Shown: piece by piece, positions 49,503 through 61,347 of the stretch
Numbering within the stretch: the stretch's first letter is position 1
Layout of the letters: the number at the start of each line of letters is the position of its first letter
Source of the DNA: Porodaedalea pini
Lineage: Eukaryota; Basidiomycota; Agaricomycetes; Hymenochaetales; Hymenochaetaceae
Direction: 5' to 3'
DNA: 64,000 bases
NCBI GenBank assembly: GCA_002794775.1
Contig: NBAY01000001.1
Location: 620,001 to 684,000, forward strand
The notes under the pieces: model-generated
The model's input: only the letters and a program-made list of their open reading frames with translations
Databases searched by the model: none
Told to the model about the DNA's origin: nothing
Made by a program: the position numbers and the translations under genes

Positions 49503-52500
49503 ATGGAAAGCCCCTCGCGCAGGCGCATAGAGAACCCCAGACCCGAGGCAGGGCTCGCAGAGTGGACGAGCAGAATCAAGGCACTACAGCGTGATGTGGA
49601 CGCGGACGAGGAGATCGAGCAGCGTAAGCTTGAAGAGGAGATTCGCACGTCCCGCCTTGCACGCAGCCGACGTAGCGGCGGTGCGCAATTTGTGGGTAAG
49701 GTCCCGCTCCAAGCGATACCGGATGAACAAGGTGTGTGTAAGAATGCTGAGACTGAGAATGTGCTGGTGCTGAAAGATTGTGTGTGCGTTGGGTGTAAGC
49801 TTCCAGCCCTGCCGACGCGCTCCGCAAGCTGGCGGGCGAACCGACGAGCCCTGTACCCACTAGTGCTACCGCGCTGCACTTCACAGAGCGGAAACCCTCA
49901 ACCGCGACTGCATCGAAAGCTGAGCCCGTCTCACTAGCGGCGTTCATCGGCGGGCGTGCAACAGGCCCTCGCCTGAATCGTCCCGCCGCACAGCCAGACG
50001 CTCACGACCCCACGCTCTTCGAGCAGCGCACGCGCGCGGACATCGCCGCGCCACACCCCGTGTTTGGGAGTGGCGGCGTCGCGCTGGTTGGGCTTGCGGG
50101 CAAGGGGCGCGAAGTCGTTGAGTCAAAGGCTCCGGAGCGGACCACGGCGGTGAAGGAGGAAGCGCGCAATGGGAAACCCTCGGCGGTAAGCAGCGCAACA
50201 CCTGCGAGAAGTTGGGCGCGTGAAAGGACGGTTAGTTCTCCGTCACCGTATGTCCCTCCGAAACCTGTGGAGAGGTCGCCGCCGCCTGTCATGCCGACTG
50301 GCGCGCCGGGCGTGCGAGGCCGCGTGGAGTCGCTCTATGCGAATGCGAATCGATCTGTCGAGCGCGTAACCTCCCCGCCTGTGTTGCGGGGTGCGAAGAG
50401 CACTGACAAGATGTCGCAACGACCAGCAGCGCCGGCAAAGCCTGAGGCTTTGCGAAGGCCTCAACCGACTGTCGAGACTCCGCACCGAATATCTCCCACT
50501 CCGCCCTCTGCGTCCACCGCAACGACGCCTCCACGGATCCAGACTGCAGCATCTTCGACACCGACTCGACCCATCTCCATCTCGCCTTCCGTCTCCGTGC
50601 CCTCCCTCGCGCGTCCCGTCCAGCTACAACAACGTCCACTGTCCACGGGCCCACAGATCCCACTGTCGAAGAACCCTGCACCCGCGTTCCTCAAGCCAGC
50701 ACAACAGAAGGACCTCACACCGAGCCTCAGCAGGCTGCAGGGCCGGGGCTTCGTGCAGAACTTTGTGAAGCTCAGCGGCAAGATCGAGGCGGCGTCGGGC
50801 GGCTCGCCTGAGCGCGCTGCGTCGCCGAAGAGGGGCTCGGTGTTTGATCGGTGGAACCCGCCCAGCCCGAGCCTGTCTGCGTCGCCCGTGTCTGCGCCGC
50901 CGATGCGCAAGGCGAAGACGCTTGATATGCCGCGCACGATTCAGCCTGAATTGTCAGCTGTGCCAGCGCCAGCGCTTGCACCTGCACCTGAGCCTGTGCG
51001 CCCGACGCCGCAGCCGAAGCCCCGCTCACATGTAGGCTCAGCCAAGTCAACGCCAACCAAGACGAAGAGCGTGCCAGCGCCAGGCGATGTCCTTCCACTC
51101 GGCTCGTCGAACACGCTCATCTCGTATATCAAACCGACAAAGACGGGTGACGCGCCCGCCACGGATGCGCCAGAGACCTCGTATCCACGGTCGAAGACTC
51201 CGAGCAGGCATGCAGACGAGAATGTTTCTAGCATCGACGAGCTCGGTATGCGCCCCCGCTCACGCAACTCAAACGCGAGCTCGCCTGGACCTACGAAAGC
51301 TTCTACGCGCGCGAAGTCCGACCTAGCGTCCGCGGCGAGTGGACGGCCCTTGAGCCATGTGCGTTCTTTCTGGTAACTGCTGTATGCATATAGAGTATTG
51401 ATACCCCCCTGCATTTTTATTTTATTTCTCATGTGTGTGTGTATACAATGGATCGTTGTTGTGCTACCTACAGCCTACGAAAGATAGGGCTAAAGTTCTC
51501 CGGCGAGCTGGCGGTGGACAGGCTCCATCGGAGACCGCTAAACATGCACCGACTTTATCTGTCCCAGACAAGTGCACTGCCCTGGACCCATCTCCTGGTT
51601 TTGCGTCGGCGAAGCTTACAACTTCTCCAGTGCATGAAATAACTTCTCCTATCACTCAGCCGGGTACTGGTTCTCCGCTTTCTACTTCCTCTCAGCGTGA
51701 AGAACTGGCGGCGATGCCTTCAGCACAAGCTCGCGGTGAGAATGTCCGGCGCCTGCAGGACACCTGGACGAACCAGGCGCCGATCGGCGTAAAGTCATTG
51801 CGTAAACCGGCTCTTGCCAGTCCTTCTCCTACGCAAACGACCTTCAGTCCATCGCAGGTGGTCCCGAAGTCGGTCAAACACTCACTTCCAAGTCTGGCTG
51901 TGGAAAACAAAAACACTGCAGTGTCTCCACCTTCTCCGCCGCTGACCCCACCGTTGAGCATGAGCGCGCGTCAGGACAGGAAAACGTCGTCACCAAGTCC
52001 GGTGCGCCATGGTCGTATACCGAGTACGGGCTCACGTGCGACGGTGATGGACGTTGCGCAGGCCTTCAGCGGAGCTGCTTCGCCGACGTCGCCCAGTGTC
52101 CCGAAGACGCCTGTGACTTCGACGTCTCCACGCAGTCCAGTTGCGTACACAGCTGAAGAGGCTGAACATGAGCGCGAGTCGGGTGGCTTGGGCGAGGTCG
52201 AGAACGAGCGGACGATCACGCCAGCAATCTTGAAAGCCGAACGCCGGCGTTCGACTTACGAGAAGTACGCGAACTTCACGTTGCCAGTACTCCCGGAGGA
52301 GAAGACGCCTGCTTCGAGTCCTGCGGGTACATTGAAGAAAGGTGGAGACGTCGGAGCTCTTGGTGCAGACGACGGAAACGCGCACGAGAGCGAGATGCGC
52401 GTTGAGAAGCCCGCACCGCCGAAGAAACCTGACTTCGCGCGCGCGCCGTCGAAGATCCATATCGGTACGTAGGTCTGCTATGTAGCTGGCTGTGCAATAT

Positions 52501-54091
52501 GTACATATGATGACAATGGACAATCTGCCTGACCAGATCGTGTGGATGAACCTGTACCTACGATTAATGCCGCGAAGATCTGGGACGTCAGTCCGCCGAG
52601 GTTCGTCCCGACCCGGATGTGCATACTGTCTCTGTTGAGGTGCTCAACGTGGACGGTGCGTCTGCGACGGAAGTCACAAAGGGCGTTGACAATGTGTTCG
52701 TCTTCTATGAAGCGGAGAAAACTGGCGATCGTGCACCGCGCGAAGTCGCGCTCCTCAGGGCTAGTCGCGACGAAGGTTTGGGCGTGGAGTGGGCGGAAGG
52801 CGGAGGCTGGTGAGCGGGAGGAGCGGAAGATGCAGGATCTCGCGAAGAGGTATGGGACGGCCTTGATGAAGTGCGGACAGTGTGCGGAGCCGCAAGAACT
52901 GGTGCATGTCTTAGGAGGCTCGTTGGTCATACGGCAGGTTAGTCTTACTGCACCCTCAAAAGACTCCAAACGAACTTTCTTTTTTCGCATATAGGGAAAG
53001 CGCTCGCTGTGGTCACCAGAGAATACGACGATGCACATGGTGCGATCTTCAGCAGGCGTGATTTTGATCGAGGAAGTCGACCTTGTACGTAGCTCCTTTT
53101 TCGTGCCAGTCCGAATGTTTCTGATATGATTCATGCTATATAGAGCATCAAGAACCTTTGCTCCGGATACAGCTACTGTATCTCCCTGCTCGATACGCTT
53201 TGGGTCTGGTACGGCTGCGGCTCCGTGCCAGCTGAACGCAACGCTGCGCTTCGGTATGCACAGACATTAAGCTCTAGTAACTCGGAAAAGAACGTTGTCG
53301 AGGTAGAGGAAGGGCAGGAGGACGAGATGTTCTGGATGTTCCTTGGCGAGGATGGCTATGCAAGTGCAGACTATTGGAAGTGGCGCAAGAGTGAGAAGGG
53401 TGTGGACCCGCGATTTTGGAGGGTAGATTGTGCGAGAAGTGGATCAGAGGTATGCTTTGCATCCTTTCGGCATTGTGCTTTGTTCTCAGTATACCTATTT
53501 GAACAGGTCAAGGAGCTAGAGACGTTCCCTCCACCATCTGAGGTCCCGGGTGCCGTCCTCGTCGTGCACCTCGCATATGAGATTTTCACCCTTGTCGGAT
53601 CTGCCGCCCGCGGGCAACGCCGCAATATCAAACTCGGACTAACTCTTGCTCAGGTCTGTGCACTCGCGTCATTCTTTCTTCCAGTCTGCTAACATAGATG
53701 CATTGTGCTAGGAATTATCCTCGCATACCGCGCGCTCAAAGCCCTTCCGTCCACCCGTACATGTTCTAATATTTCCCTCGCAAATTCCCTTGGACCTCCG
53801 AGCTGCAGTTCGTGGGCTCGATGCCGGGGCGATTGTAAGTAACGACTTCAGCTTGACTTTGTTTCGTTGTTGACTCGTATTGGTTTTCTTATGAAGCATG
53901 GTTCTGAAGAGGTTCCAGACCATATGAACTTGCTTACTTTGAACGATGCTTGGACACAGGTCAGTTGCGCTCTGCGTGCCGCATATATAATTGATCTGAA
54001 GCTGGTTCTTTTACAGATTCAGCAGAAGGTATGGGACCAGAAGGAACTGGAGGATGGAAATATGATGCCTTTAGGATTTACGCCGCATTGA
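49503..54091 (+). CDS. DUF4045 / gelsolin-repeat actin-binding protein (about 1326 aa), with internal frame conflict
   Basis: Ten exons: 49503-49735, 49807-51358, 51474-52464, 52537-52937, 52995-53084, 53144-53449, 53507-53653, 53712-53834, 53897-53959, 54017-54091; 1327 codons. The N-terminus WTSRIKALQRDVDADEEIEQ starts the fungal DUF4045 region, a long Pro/Ser-rich, mostly disordered part (to about residue 920). The C-terminal 400 residues are gelsolin/villin-type repeats: LAIVHRAKSRSSGLV, ELVHVLGGSLVIRQ, NLCSGYSYCISLLDTLWVWY, DEMFWMFLGEDGYASADYW, ending PDHMNLLTLND. The likely role is binding, capping or severing actin at growing tips. Between about 52606 and 52722 the family-conserved reading (DPDVHTVSVEVLNVDG ... 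FVFYEAEK) lies in another frame than both flanks. It implies one missing and one extra base, compensating each other; no stop arises. Confidence 0.87.
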
Positions 54092-54351
54092 TATTATCTG
54101 CTTAAGTATCTCGTTTTAGCTGATATTCGCGAGGAAATTGCACTGCATTTTTAAATGGCTACAAAAAGTTATGATCAAAAGGTGGACTTACCAAAGTCGC
54201 TTTCGACTAATATGACGGTTGGATGCAGATTATAGATACAAATGGAGACGTAAGGCAGCTGACTGCGATGTAGAAGGAGTACAGAGTAAGACCAGCCAAA
54301 GGAAAGAAGGGAAGTACAGGAGTCTGTCGCAGCACTTCAGTTCTTCGCCTT
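54092..54351. terminator. convergent 3' ends of gelsolin-type and RRM genes
   Basis: A 260 bp AT-rich gap between two converging genes that must hold both polyadenylation sites. No distinct signal is resolved. Confidence 0.3.
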
Positions 54352-55129
54352 CTAAGAGCCTTTGGGAAGTGTCCAACGCCCAAGCTTCGCACACTTCTTA
54401 AACTTACTTATCCAACGCATGTTTTGCGCGAGACTAAGTACATCAAATACGGGGAAACGCTCCCTCCGTGCGCGGTCGACGTCCTCCTTCCGTGAAAACT
54501 CAACGAAGTATTGTCTTTTACGAGACTTGTCAGATGACCACTCATAGATGTTAGTTCTATTGGTTCGAAGGGTAAGGAACAGGTTGATTCCTGAGGGTAC
54601 TAAGAAAAAAACGCACACATCGCCGCACGTTGAGAAGACCGAGTGAACCTGAGTCTGATCATACTCCGGGGGACACCGCACAACAGCTACGCGGTCTTGA
54701 AGTTTGGATCTGCTTTCCCGAAGATTGAGATCCCTGCTGCCCCTTATTCCTTGAAGATTGGACCAGTGATTCTGCACTTTCGGATAACGATGTAAAAAGT
54801 GCTAAGAGCTCCGGCGTGTCGATTAGGATATCGACCTTCACGTCCGTCGGGACGTATGTTTTGATCGCTTGATTCGCGGCATCCGCATCTGAAAACTCGA
54901 CAAAGTAGTGCGATAATCCAGGGAAGTCCCTAAGGCTTTTCGGAGGCAGGCTGAATGGAGAGAGCTTGAGACTGTTGTTGGCGTCGTAAGATAGTGAGCC
55001 TGAGGTAATTGTAGTAATCAGTTGTACTTACATTTGCCCGCAGTTGGAAAAGAGAGAATGTACTTCAGATTCTGACAGAGTTCTAGAGCTGTCCAGGATG
55101 ACAACATTTTTTGCGGACCAATTCGACAT
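54352..55129 (-). CDS. small protein with two RRM-like domains (195 aa)
   Basis: Four exons: 55032-55129, 54842-54971, 54617-54771, 54352-54556; 196 codons, introns 60-70 bp. RRM-like domain 1: KNVVILDSSRTLSESEVHSL (RNP2-like strand and helix) and HYFVEFSDADAANQAIK (RNP1-like). Domain 2: RVAVVRCPPEYDQTQVHSVF and KRQYFVEFSRKEDVDRARRE. RNP1 lacks the usual RGF/Y start, so binding may be atypical. Domain 2 resembles the single RRM-like domain of the protein encoded at 58740-60768, on the other side of the kinase gene. The donor of intron 2 (GTGAAG at 54841) is weak and could be shifted by a few codons. No named family is recognised. The gene is divergent from the NIMA kinase. Confidence 0.72.
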
Positions 55130-55328
55130 CCTGCAAACTTGTTGACGAGGGTGAAAATCACTGCACGTGCAACGCGTGTCGATCAAAATCGCCCGATCGA
55201 GCGACCCCGCAAGATTCGACACGCGCCACGATCACATGACCGAAACCTCCCGTCGTTGCGTTGCAAGCTAGCTGGAACCAGAGCCCAGCCTGACGGCCAC
55301 AACAGTACTTTCTCTTCCACCGTCTACG
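55130..55328. promoter_or_regulatory. divergent promoter, RRM protein / NIMA kinase
   Basis: Only 199 bp separate the two start codons, so both genes probably share one promoter region. It is GC-rich and contains repeated CGATCGA / TCGATC-like steps (55178-55202). No TATA box is seen. Confidence 0.45.
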
Positions 55329-58210
55329 ATGTCGGCGGCGGCGGCGACGGCATCGAATGCAGCTAGTCCACTCGACCTCTACGAGCCTCTTGATGTCATC
55401 GGGAATGGGTCGTTTGGTATTATACGCAAAGTGCGCCGCAAGTCGGATGGAGAGGTACGCGTGTGTTTGCTTGCTTCGCTGCGTACGCTATTGTGGTGGA
55501 GATAGGGCGAGCTGACTGTGAATGATTGGTTAGATACTTGCGAGGAAGGAGCTCAACTTTGAGCGCATGTCGGAGAGAGATAGGAAGCAGATCGTGGCTG
55601 AAGTGTGCGTGCAGCGTTGAATTTCACATCTATCCATTCATTTCTTTGCTGACATGTCCCCATGTTCAGGAACATACTGAAGGATTTGCATCACGACAAC
55701 ATTGTCAGATACATCGACAGAGTATGTCCCGAATGAAAATCTAATGTAGAACAGTATCGTTGACCGAGTGGCTTCAAAAGTTTGTGGACAGGGATGCTGG
55801 CATTCTCTACATCCTGATGGAGTATTGCGACGGTGGTGATCTCTCGACAGTCATTAAACAGAGTGCACGCTCTGGACGTCCTTTACCGGAAGATATCGTC
55901 TGGTCTTATTTTCTCCAACTCCTCCTTGCCTTGCAACACTGCCATTGTCCGAACTCGAAATCCGGAGAGGATGGCGTGCCCGAAAACAAGCGGCAACAAA
56001 TCCTGCATAGGGATTTGAAGCCGGAGAATGGTGTGCACGCCTTTTTTATTCTACACATGCCTTCCGATTCGATATAACTCTTGTATGCAGTTTTCATTAG
56101 TAAAGGTAGTATGGTTAAACTGGGTGATTTCGGCCTTTCGAAAGCCCTCAGCCAGACATCTTTCGCGAACACCTACGTCGGAACTCCGTACTATATGTCC
56201 CCGGAGCTAATCCAAGAAAAGTCGTATGATACGAAGAGCGATATCTGGTCTCTCGGCTGTCTGATCTACGAGTTATGCGCTCTCAAGCCGCCTTTCCACG
56301 AGGCGCAGACACATAGCGAATTGTCAATGTTGATCCGCAATGGACGCATTCCGCCTCTACCAAAGGGGTATTCACATGCGTTGAACCATGTAATCAAAGC
56401 CATGCTCAACTTGAACGTGCGTTTCTCTGATTATGTGCTTCGTAAATAAATTAACTCGGCGCAACAGCCGGCCATGAGACCTTCCGCTCAACAACTTCTC
56501 CAGCATGAGCGAATTGACTTTGCTCGGAAAATATCCGACACGGAAAAGATGTACGTCTTTCGATATACTTATTGTGACATGTGCTAATTGTTGCCCGTAA
56601 GGCTTATTACCGTGAAGACGCATAAGTCGAACGTTCTTGCAAAGGAGCGTGAACTCCACAACCTCAGTGCTGCCCTCGCACAACGAGAGGCAGCACTCTC
56701 TACGGTCGTCGCTCAAAAGGACGCAGAGATCTCTCGCCTAACGATCCTCGTCAATCAAGCGGATGAGCGCACCAAACGAGCCGTAGCGACGAGGGAAGAC
56801 GAACTCCGCGCAGCCGTCATGCGCCGCGAGGAGGAGGTGCGCACAGCGATGGCTCGGAGGGAAGAAGAGATCCTCGAAGCCGTGCGCAGCAGAGAAGAGG
56901 AGATCAATGCTGCATGGCAGAAGAGGGAAGAACAACTACGGGAAGAGCTGCGGAGCGCCGTGCAGTGGGTGGAGGCGCGCCAGAAGGAGTTGGCAGAAGA
57001 GGCGGAGAAGATGGAGACCGCGCGATTCAAGCTAGCGAAGGAGGCCGAGGAGATGCAACAGTCAAGCAAAGGTTAGAAGACATATCTACATACGGGTTGG
57101 ACTGAAGCAGAGCTGATATATTTAGCAGCAGGCCGAAAGGAAAAAAGCCCGCTGGAAGAGGTCAAAAACCTTATCACGCCGTACAGACGCATTGCACATG
57201 AGGAAGCCGATGAATACGAGAATACGCCTCGCAAACTTTCCGTTTCAGTCACGCCCTCTGCGAACTTGCATCGCTCCCGCAGCCTTGACACGCCCATAGC
57301 ACCCAAGGACACGTGTGCTCAGCAGTCGTTCAACCTTGTGCCGGGTTCAGCGATGCGCGGCGTTGTTCTAACGGCAACGGGGGAGACGCTTAAAACGCCT
57401 GCGCCGTTCGCGCACCACAGCGCGGATGCGAATGCTGCGCTTACGAACATCATCAGGAACTCGCCTCGCATCGGGCTCAACTTCCGCAAGATCTTCGACT
57501 TTGCGGAGTCGGAGACTTCGGACGATAATGATGGGGAGGCGGACGAGGCGGATGAGGAGAGCGCGACGGGGAGCGTTACTGCGACGAGTCGCTCGGGATC
57601 GTCGTCAGAGCGGGGGACGGCGGACCTGAACACGCCGACGAAGAACGTGAAGGCGCGATCGCGTCCGAGGGAGAAAGAGATGGCTGCCTCTTCCTCAGGC
57701 TCTATCTCGGCGCGCTTGCGAGTGAATGCACGGAGACAATCATCATCAAGAACGAGGACGACTCCAGCGCTGCCTGTGCCGAAGCTTTCACCTCAGAAAG
57801 CAGCCGTGAAGAAAGCGAGCCAGGCGGCGCAGACGAAGATCCGTCGACCGTCAATTCGCTCATCGGCTGGACGTCCCGGCTTGCCAGGATCCGCGTCCTC
57901 CCCGGCACTCACCACTGCGGCATTGCCGGCACCTGCAGCAGCAGCAACGAAGAGCGCCCCGCTGCCGCCCACTCCGCACTACGATCCGTCGGACGAGGAG
58001 AACCTTCCGAGTCCGTTCTTACGGCGCGTGGAACGCGGAAAGATGACGCGTGTGAGTGGCGTTGGTACAGGAATATCGGTCGGCCCGCGAAGGAAGAGCA
58101 ACCAAAACATGCTGCGCGCAAAGGCGGCGGCGAACGCTGCTAATAATATACATGGCCTCAATGGAATCTCTCCGTCGGTCTCTGCTGCGAACGGAGTGAA
58201 GGCTTCATAG
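55329..58210 (+). CDS. nimA: NIMA-related mitotic Ser/Thr kinase (820 aa)
   Basis: Eight exons: 55329-55454, 55534-55604, 55670-55721, 55781-56030, 56091-56416, 56468-56550, 56602-57071, 57126-58210 (the last acceptor could also be 57129). NIMA/Kin3/Fin1 kinases drive mitotic entry, chromosome condensation and spindle-pole functions. Kinase domain about residues 19-300: glycine loop IGNGSFGIIRKV, ATP Lys47 (LARKEL), catalytic HRDLKPEN at 159-166, DFG at 179-181 and GTPYYMSPE at 197-205. The insert SKSGEDGVPENKRQQI before the catalytic loop is a fungal NIMA feature. Residues about 310-460 are a long charged coiled coil (repeats such as RREEEVRTAMARREEE) for dimerisation. The C-terminal 360 residues are Ser/Pro-rich with many SP/TP sites, an expected regulatory tail. 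The symbol follows the Aspergillus orthologue. Confidence 0.94.
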
Positions 58211-58739
58211 CTATCCTGTGGCTCGTCTATGACTGTCTCTATACGGCATTGACAGTACCCCTTCACACTTGTATAATGACTTTATGTTATAGATGACCCT
58301 CATTTTTTTTCTATTTTTCAATCGGATGTCCGCACGTGCTATTTTTAATCGCATCGTTTATTCCCGGCTCCCCATTATTCCTTTTTTCCTTGGCCGTGTT
58401 ATGAACTTTATGCATTGTACCGTTATGATACCGCCTCACCCATCATCCAAAGGTTTGTTTTATGAGTATATGCGCACTTGTTCCCTTTTTTCCCCCTTTT
58501 GCAGCTTGACACATTTTGGGAGATATATATAGTACGATCATCGCAAATACACTCAATTGATAGCAGTTACGAAATAGCTTCGAACAAATTACGTTGACTG
58601 GTATTCACATGTACGTTGAAGTATGATTCTGAAGTCCAAGAACCCAAGCAGGTTCTGCGCTTGGTATAAAAATACCTCCAAAAGAAAACATCGGCGTTTT
58701 CTTTTTTCTTCCTTCAAGCATCGCCGCAAAAGCACCGAT
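58211..58739. other. intergenic, convergent 3' ends
   Basis: About 530 bp between the kinase and the RRM/coiled-coil gene, T-rich in the plus strand, containing both 3' untranslated regions. No gene is seen. Confidence 0.4.
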
Positions 58740-60768
58740 CTACGGAGCATCAGGAGCATCGCGCTCCAACCGCCCTCGTGCCTCGCAGAATACGCGCGTA
58801 GCTTCTAGCATAGTCATCGGCGCGCGTGCAGATAGCGACAAGATCGCACTCAGTTCCCGAACCGCGCCGCGTGCACCGTCGTCGCGCAGCTCCTCCGTCC
58901 GTCGTTCCCATGCCGTGCGTTCCTGCACGAGTCGTTCCTCCGAGCGCCGGCGCGCGTCGCTCTCGCGCAATGCACGGGCTGCGGCGAGGCGCTGGTCCTC
59001 CAGCGCCCGTGCGAGCTTCGCCTCTGTCGCACGCGCCGAGTTTTCCGCTTCCTGCAGCGCCGCGCGAGCTGCAGTGAGCTCGGCCGCTGTTGCTAACTGA
59101 CTATCGCGCAGTCGTCCATTTTCTTCACTGACGGCGTCAAGCCGCGCAGGTGCAGAGCTGTGGGTGTCGAACAGGCTGGGCGTGGGCCGCAAGGGATCGT
59201 GTCCCGGGACGGGTATGCGTAGTGAGAAGTCGTAAGGATTTTGCGGAAGGACCAGCCTAGATTCTTTCTCCGTACTCCAGGGGCTGCGGAGCCCCGATTG
59301 CGCGATTGCGTCCACCGCAGGAGTGTTTGGACCGTAAGTCTCGCGCAGCCAGTCGAGCAAGAGGATAAAATGTCTGTTCGACGCCTCCAAAGAATCTGGC
59401 TCCTTCCTTTCTTGCTTTGCAATGCTATAATGGCATTGAGCCATCAAGAGGAGTGCAGGGCGCAGGTCCGACTTTTCCATGCCTCTATTCCGCATGACTG
59501 GAATAGGCAACGTTAACGATACATTTAAGCAGTCTCCTTCCGAAGAAAAATACGAGACGTATAGTTACCCTCTAGCATACTGTCCACGACGGCAAGAGCA
59601 CTCTTGTGGAGCTTCCTGCGTCGATAATGGGCTGCAACCGTCATCCAGCTGTCCGGACCACTGAATGACGCCTTCAAAGAATCAATGACGGCTCCGATAT
59701 TATCATCGCTTAAAGAGTCTAGGTCAGATGAGCTAAAGGGATTTACAACTGGTAGCTGAGATGGGATAGAAAAACGAGGAGAAGCTGGGTTGTAAGTATC
59801 AGGAGAAGGAGTAATGGACGTGTCAGAAGGCTGTCTCATGGATGTTTCTGACGGTCGTTTTATAGACGCATCGGATGGCCGCCTTGCAGATGCATCAGAT
59901 GCTCGTCTACGTGATGCCCTATGTGGACTGACATCTGCGTTGCGTCGGGGTGCGCGATCACCGTCTCGATCGCCATAACGCAGATTATCTTCCCTGGGAC
60001 GCCGAGGGGGACTAACCGAACCATTCGAACTCTGAAAATCGTTGTTGCGAAAGCGAGGCTTCTGATAATTATTGTTGTAGGTGCTCTGGTGTCGGCGGGT
60101 GTCCAAGGTCATGTTCCAACTGGTTTTCGGCTTAGAGTTGTACGGGTAGTTTCGTTGCGGACCATCGCGGGAGTTCTGAGAAAAATTCGTAGGGTGCCGA
60201 TATGCTTTGTACGGGGCATCTCGATAATGGGGAGACGGGCTTGTCCTTCTTGCAGGTTCGTTCTCGTATACTCGCTGCCGCTTCACAGATGGGGGTCCAA
60301 GAGATATACTCGAATGTCTGCTTGCGTTTGGGGCATCTCCCGTCTGCGATCCCTCGGCATCCGTGTTTGTCCGCTTCCTCGGCGGCTCAACACCTCTCAC
60401 AAGGCAGTCAAATATGCCGAACATGTTCATGTTGCGTGACAGACAGTGGACCGTCACCCCTGGCCCAGCCTCGCGCTGGGCGATTGACACAGATTCCTTG
60501 CGTGCAAACTCGATGAAAAAATGGCAGGACCCGGGCTTGTCTGACTTCCAGAACAGGGTCCTATTCCTGTGTTGTGAGGATGATGAACAAATGGGAAAGA
60601 AATCTAGTTGCCATTGAGAAGATGCACTCACCGTTTCCCGCACTTCACCTCGCTGAAGATATTTTCTAGAACCCAGTCGTATGGCTTGGTTGTGTGGACA
60701 TTAATCACACGTTCTGCAACGCTCTGAGGTACGCCGATGACACGCTCGGCAACGTTTTGAGGGTCCAT
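58740..60768 (-). CDS. RRM-like protein with Arg/Ser-rich middle and C-terminal coiled coil (630 aa)
   Basis: Three exons: 60632-60768, 59569-60566, 58740-59497; 631 codons. An RRM-like domain lies near residues 20-95 (RVINVHTTKPYDWVLENIF, then SCHFFIEFARKESVSIAQRE), similar in order and wording to the second RRM of the protein at 54352-55129. Residues about 115-290 are rich in Arg, Ser, Asn and Pro, with a repeated RRPSD/KRPSE-type pattern. Then comes a helical module (SWMTVAAHYRRRKLHKSALA, continued after the intron by MEKSDLRPALLLMAQCHYSI), which looks like a TPR-type pair also found in other fungal proteins. The C-terminus is an Ala/Arg/Glu-rich coiled coil. Splicing at 59498-59568 is required to join the two halves; each half alone would look like a separate gene. 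Function unknown. Confidence 0.72.
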
Positions 60769-61013
60769 AGAGACGGGAAGGATCGAAAGCAGCAAAGCAG
60801 ATGAGGGGCGATAGAACGAGGGGACGTTCACACAAAGTTACGGAAGAGGAAGCATTGATTGTGCATGTGACAGCGCGTCGAACAAATACAAGAAAACAAC
60901 GCGTCGTCATCGGCTACATTTCATTGCTTACAGTACACCGTTGCGGCGGACCTAGAGGGGCAAATACCCGCTCAATTTCTGTTTGAGCTCTTCCAACAAC
61001 CTTCGTATTGAAG
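60769..61013. promoter_or_regulatory. upstream region of the RRM/coiled-coil gene
   Basis: 245 bp between the start codon and a MITE insertion. The MITE lies about 250 bp upstream of the ATG and could affect expression. Confidence 0.35.
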
Positions 61014-61021
61014 GGGCGAAG

Positions 61022-61339
61022 CCCAGTGAGAATTAGCAATTGTGACATCGAGTCGGGTCGAGTGAATTCTCACCATCAAATGAGTATCAAATGAAATCGA
61101 GTGCTGGACGTTTTATGTTATGAGATCTAGTATCACTGGAAATCACTCGTTGTTTGTAATTTTAAAATTAAGTAGAAATGAGTGAAATCGAGCGTCTTCG
61201 CAGCCCTAAGGTTTGTACCTTTGGTGACCATTCGATATCACAATATGAAAACATCCTACACTTGATTTCCACTCGATGTCGATTTCCGGTTAGATCTCAC
61301 TCGATATGATTCTATACCACAATTGCTATTTTTCCCTGG
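61022..61339. mobile_element. 318 bp hAT-type MITE
   Basis: Imperfect terminal inverted repeats: the left end CCCAGTGAGAATTAGCAATT, and the right end in reverse complement CCAGGGAAAAATAGCAATTG, both then reaching TGTG. The 8 bp direct repeat GGGCGAAG flanks it (61014-61021 and 61340-61347). The CAGGG-like ends and the 8 bp duplication fit the hAT superfamily. Inside, variants of ATCGAGTG/CACTCGAT recur in both orientations. There is no coding capacity. Confidence 0.78.
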
Positions 61340-61347
61340 GGGCGAAG

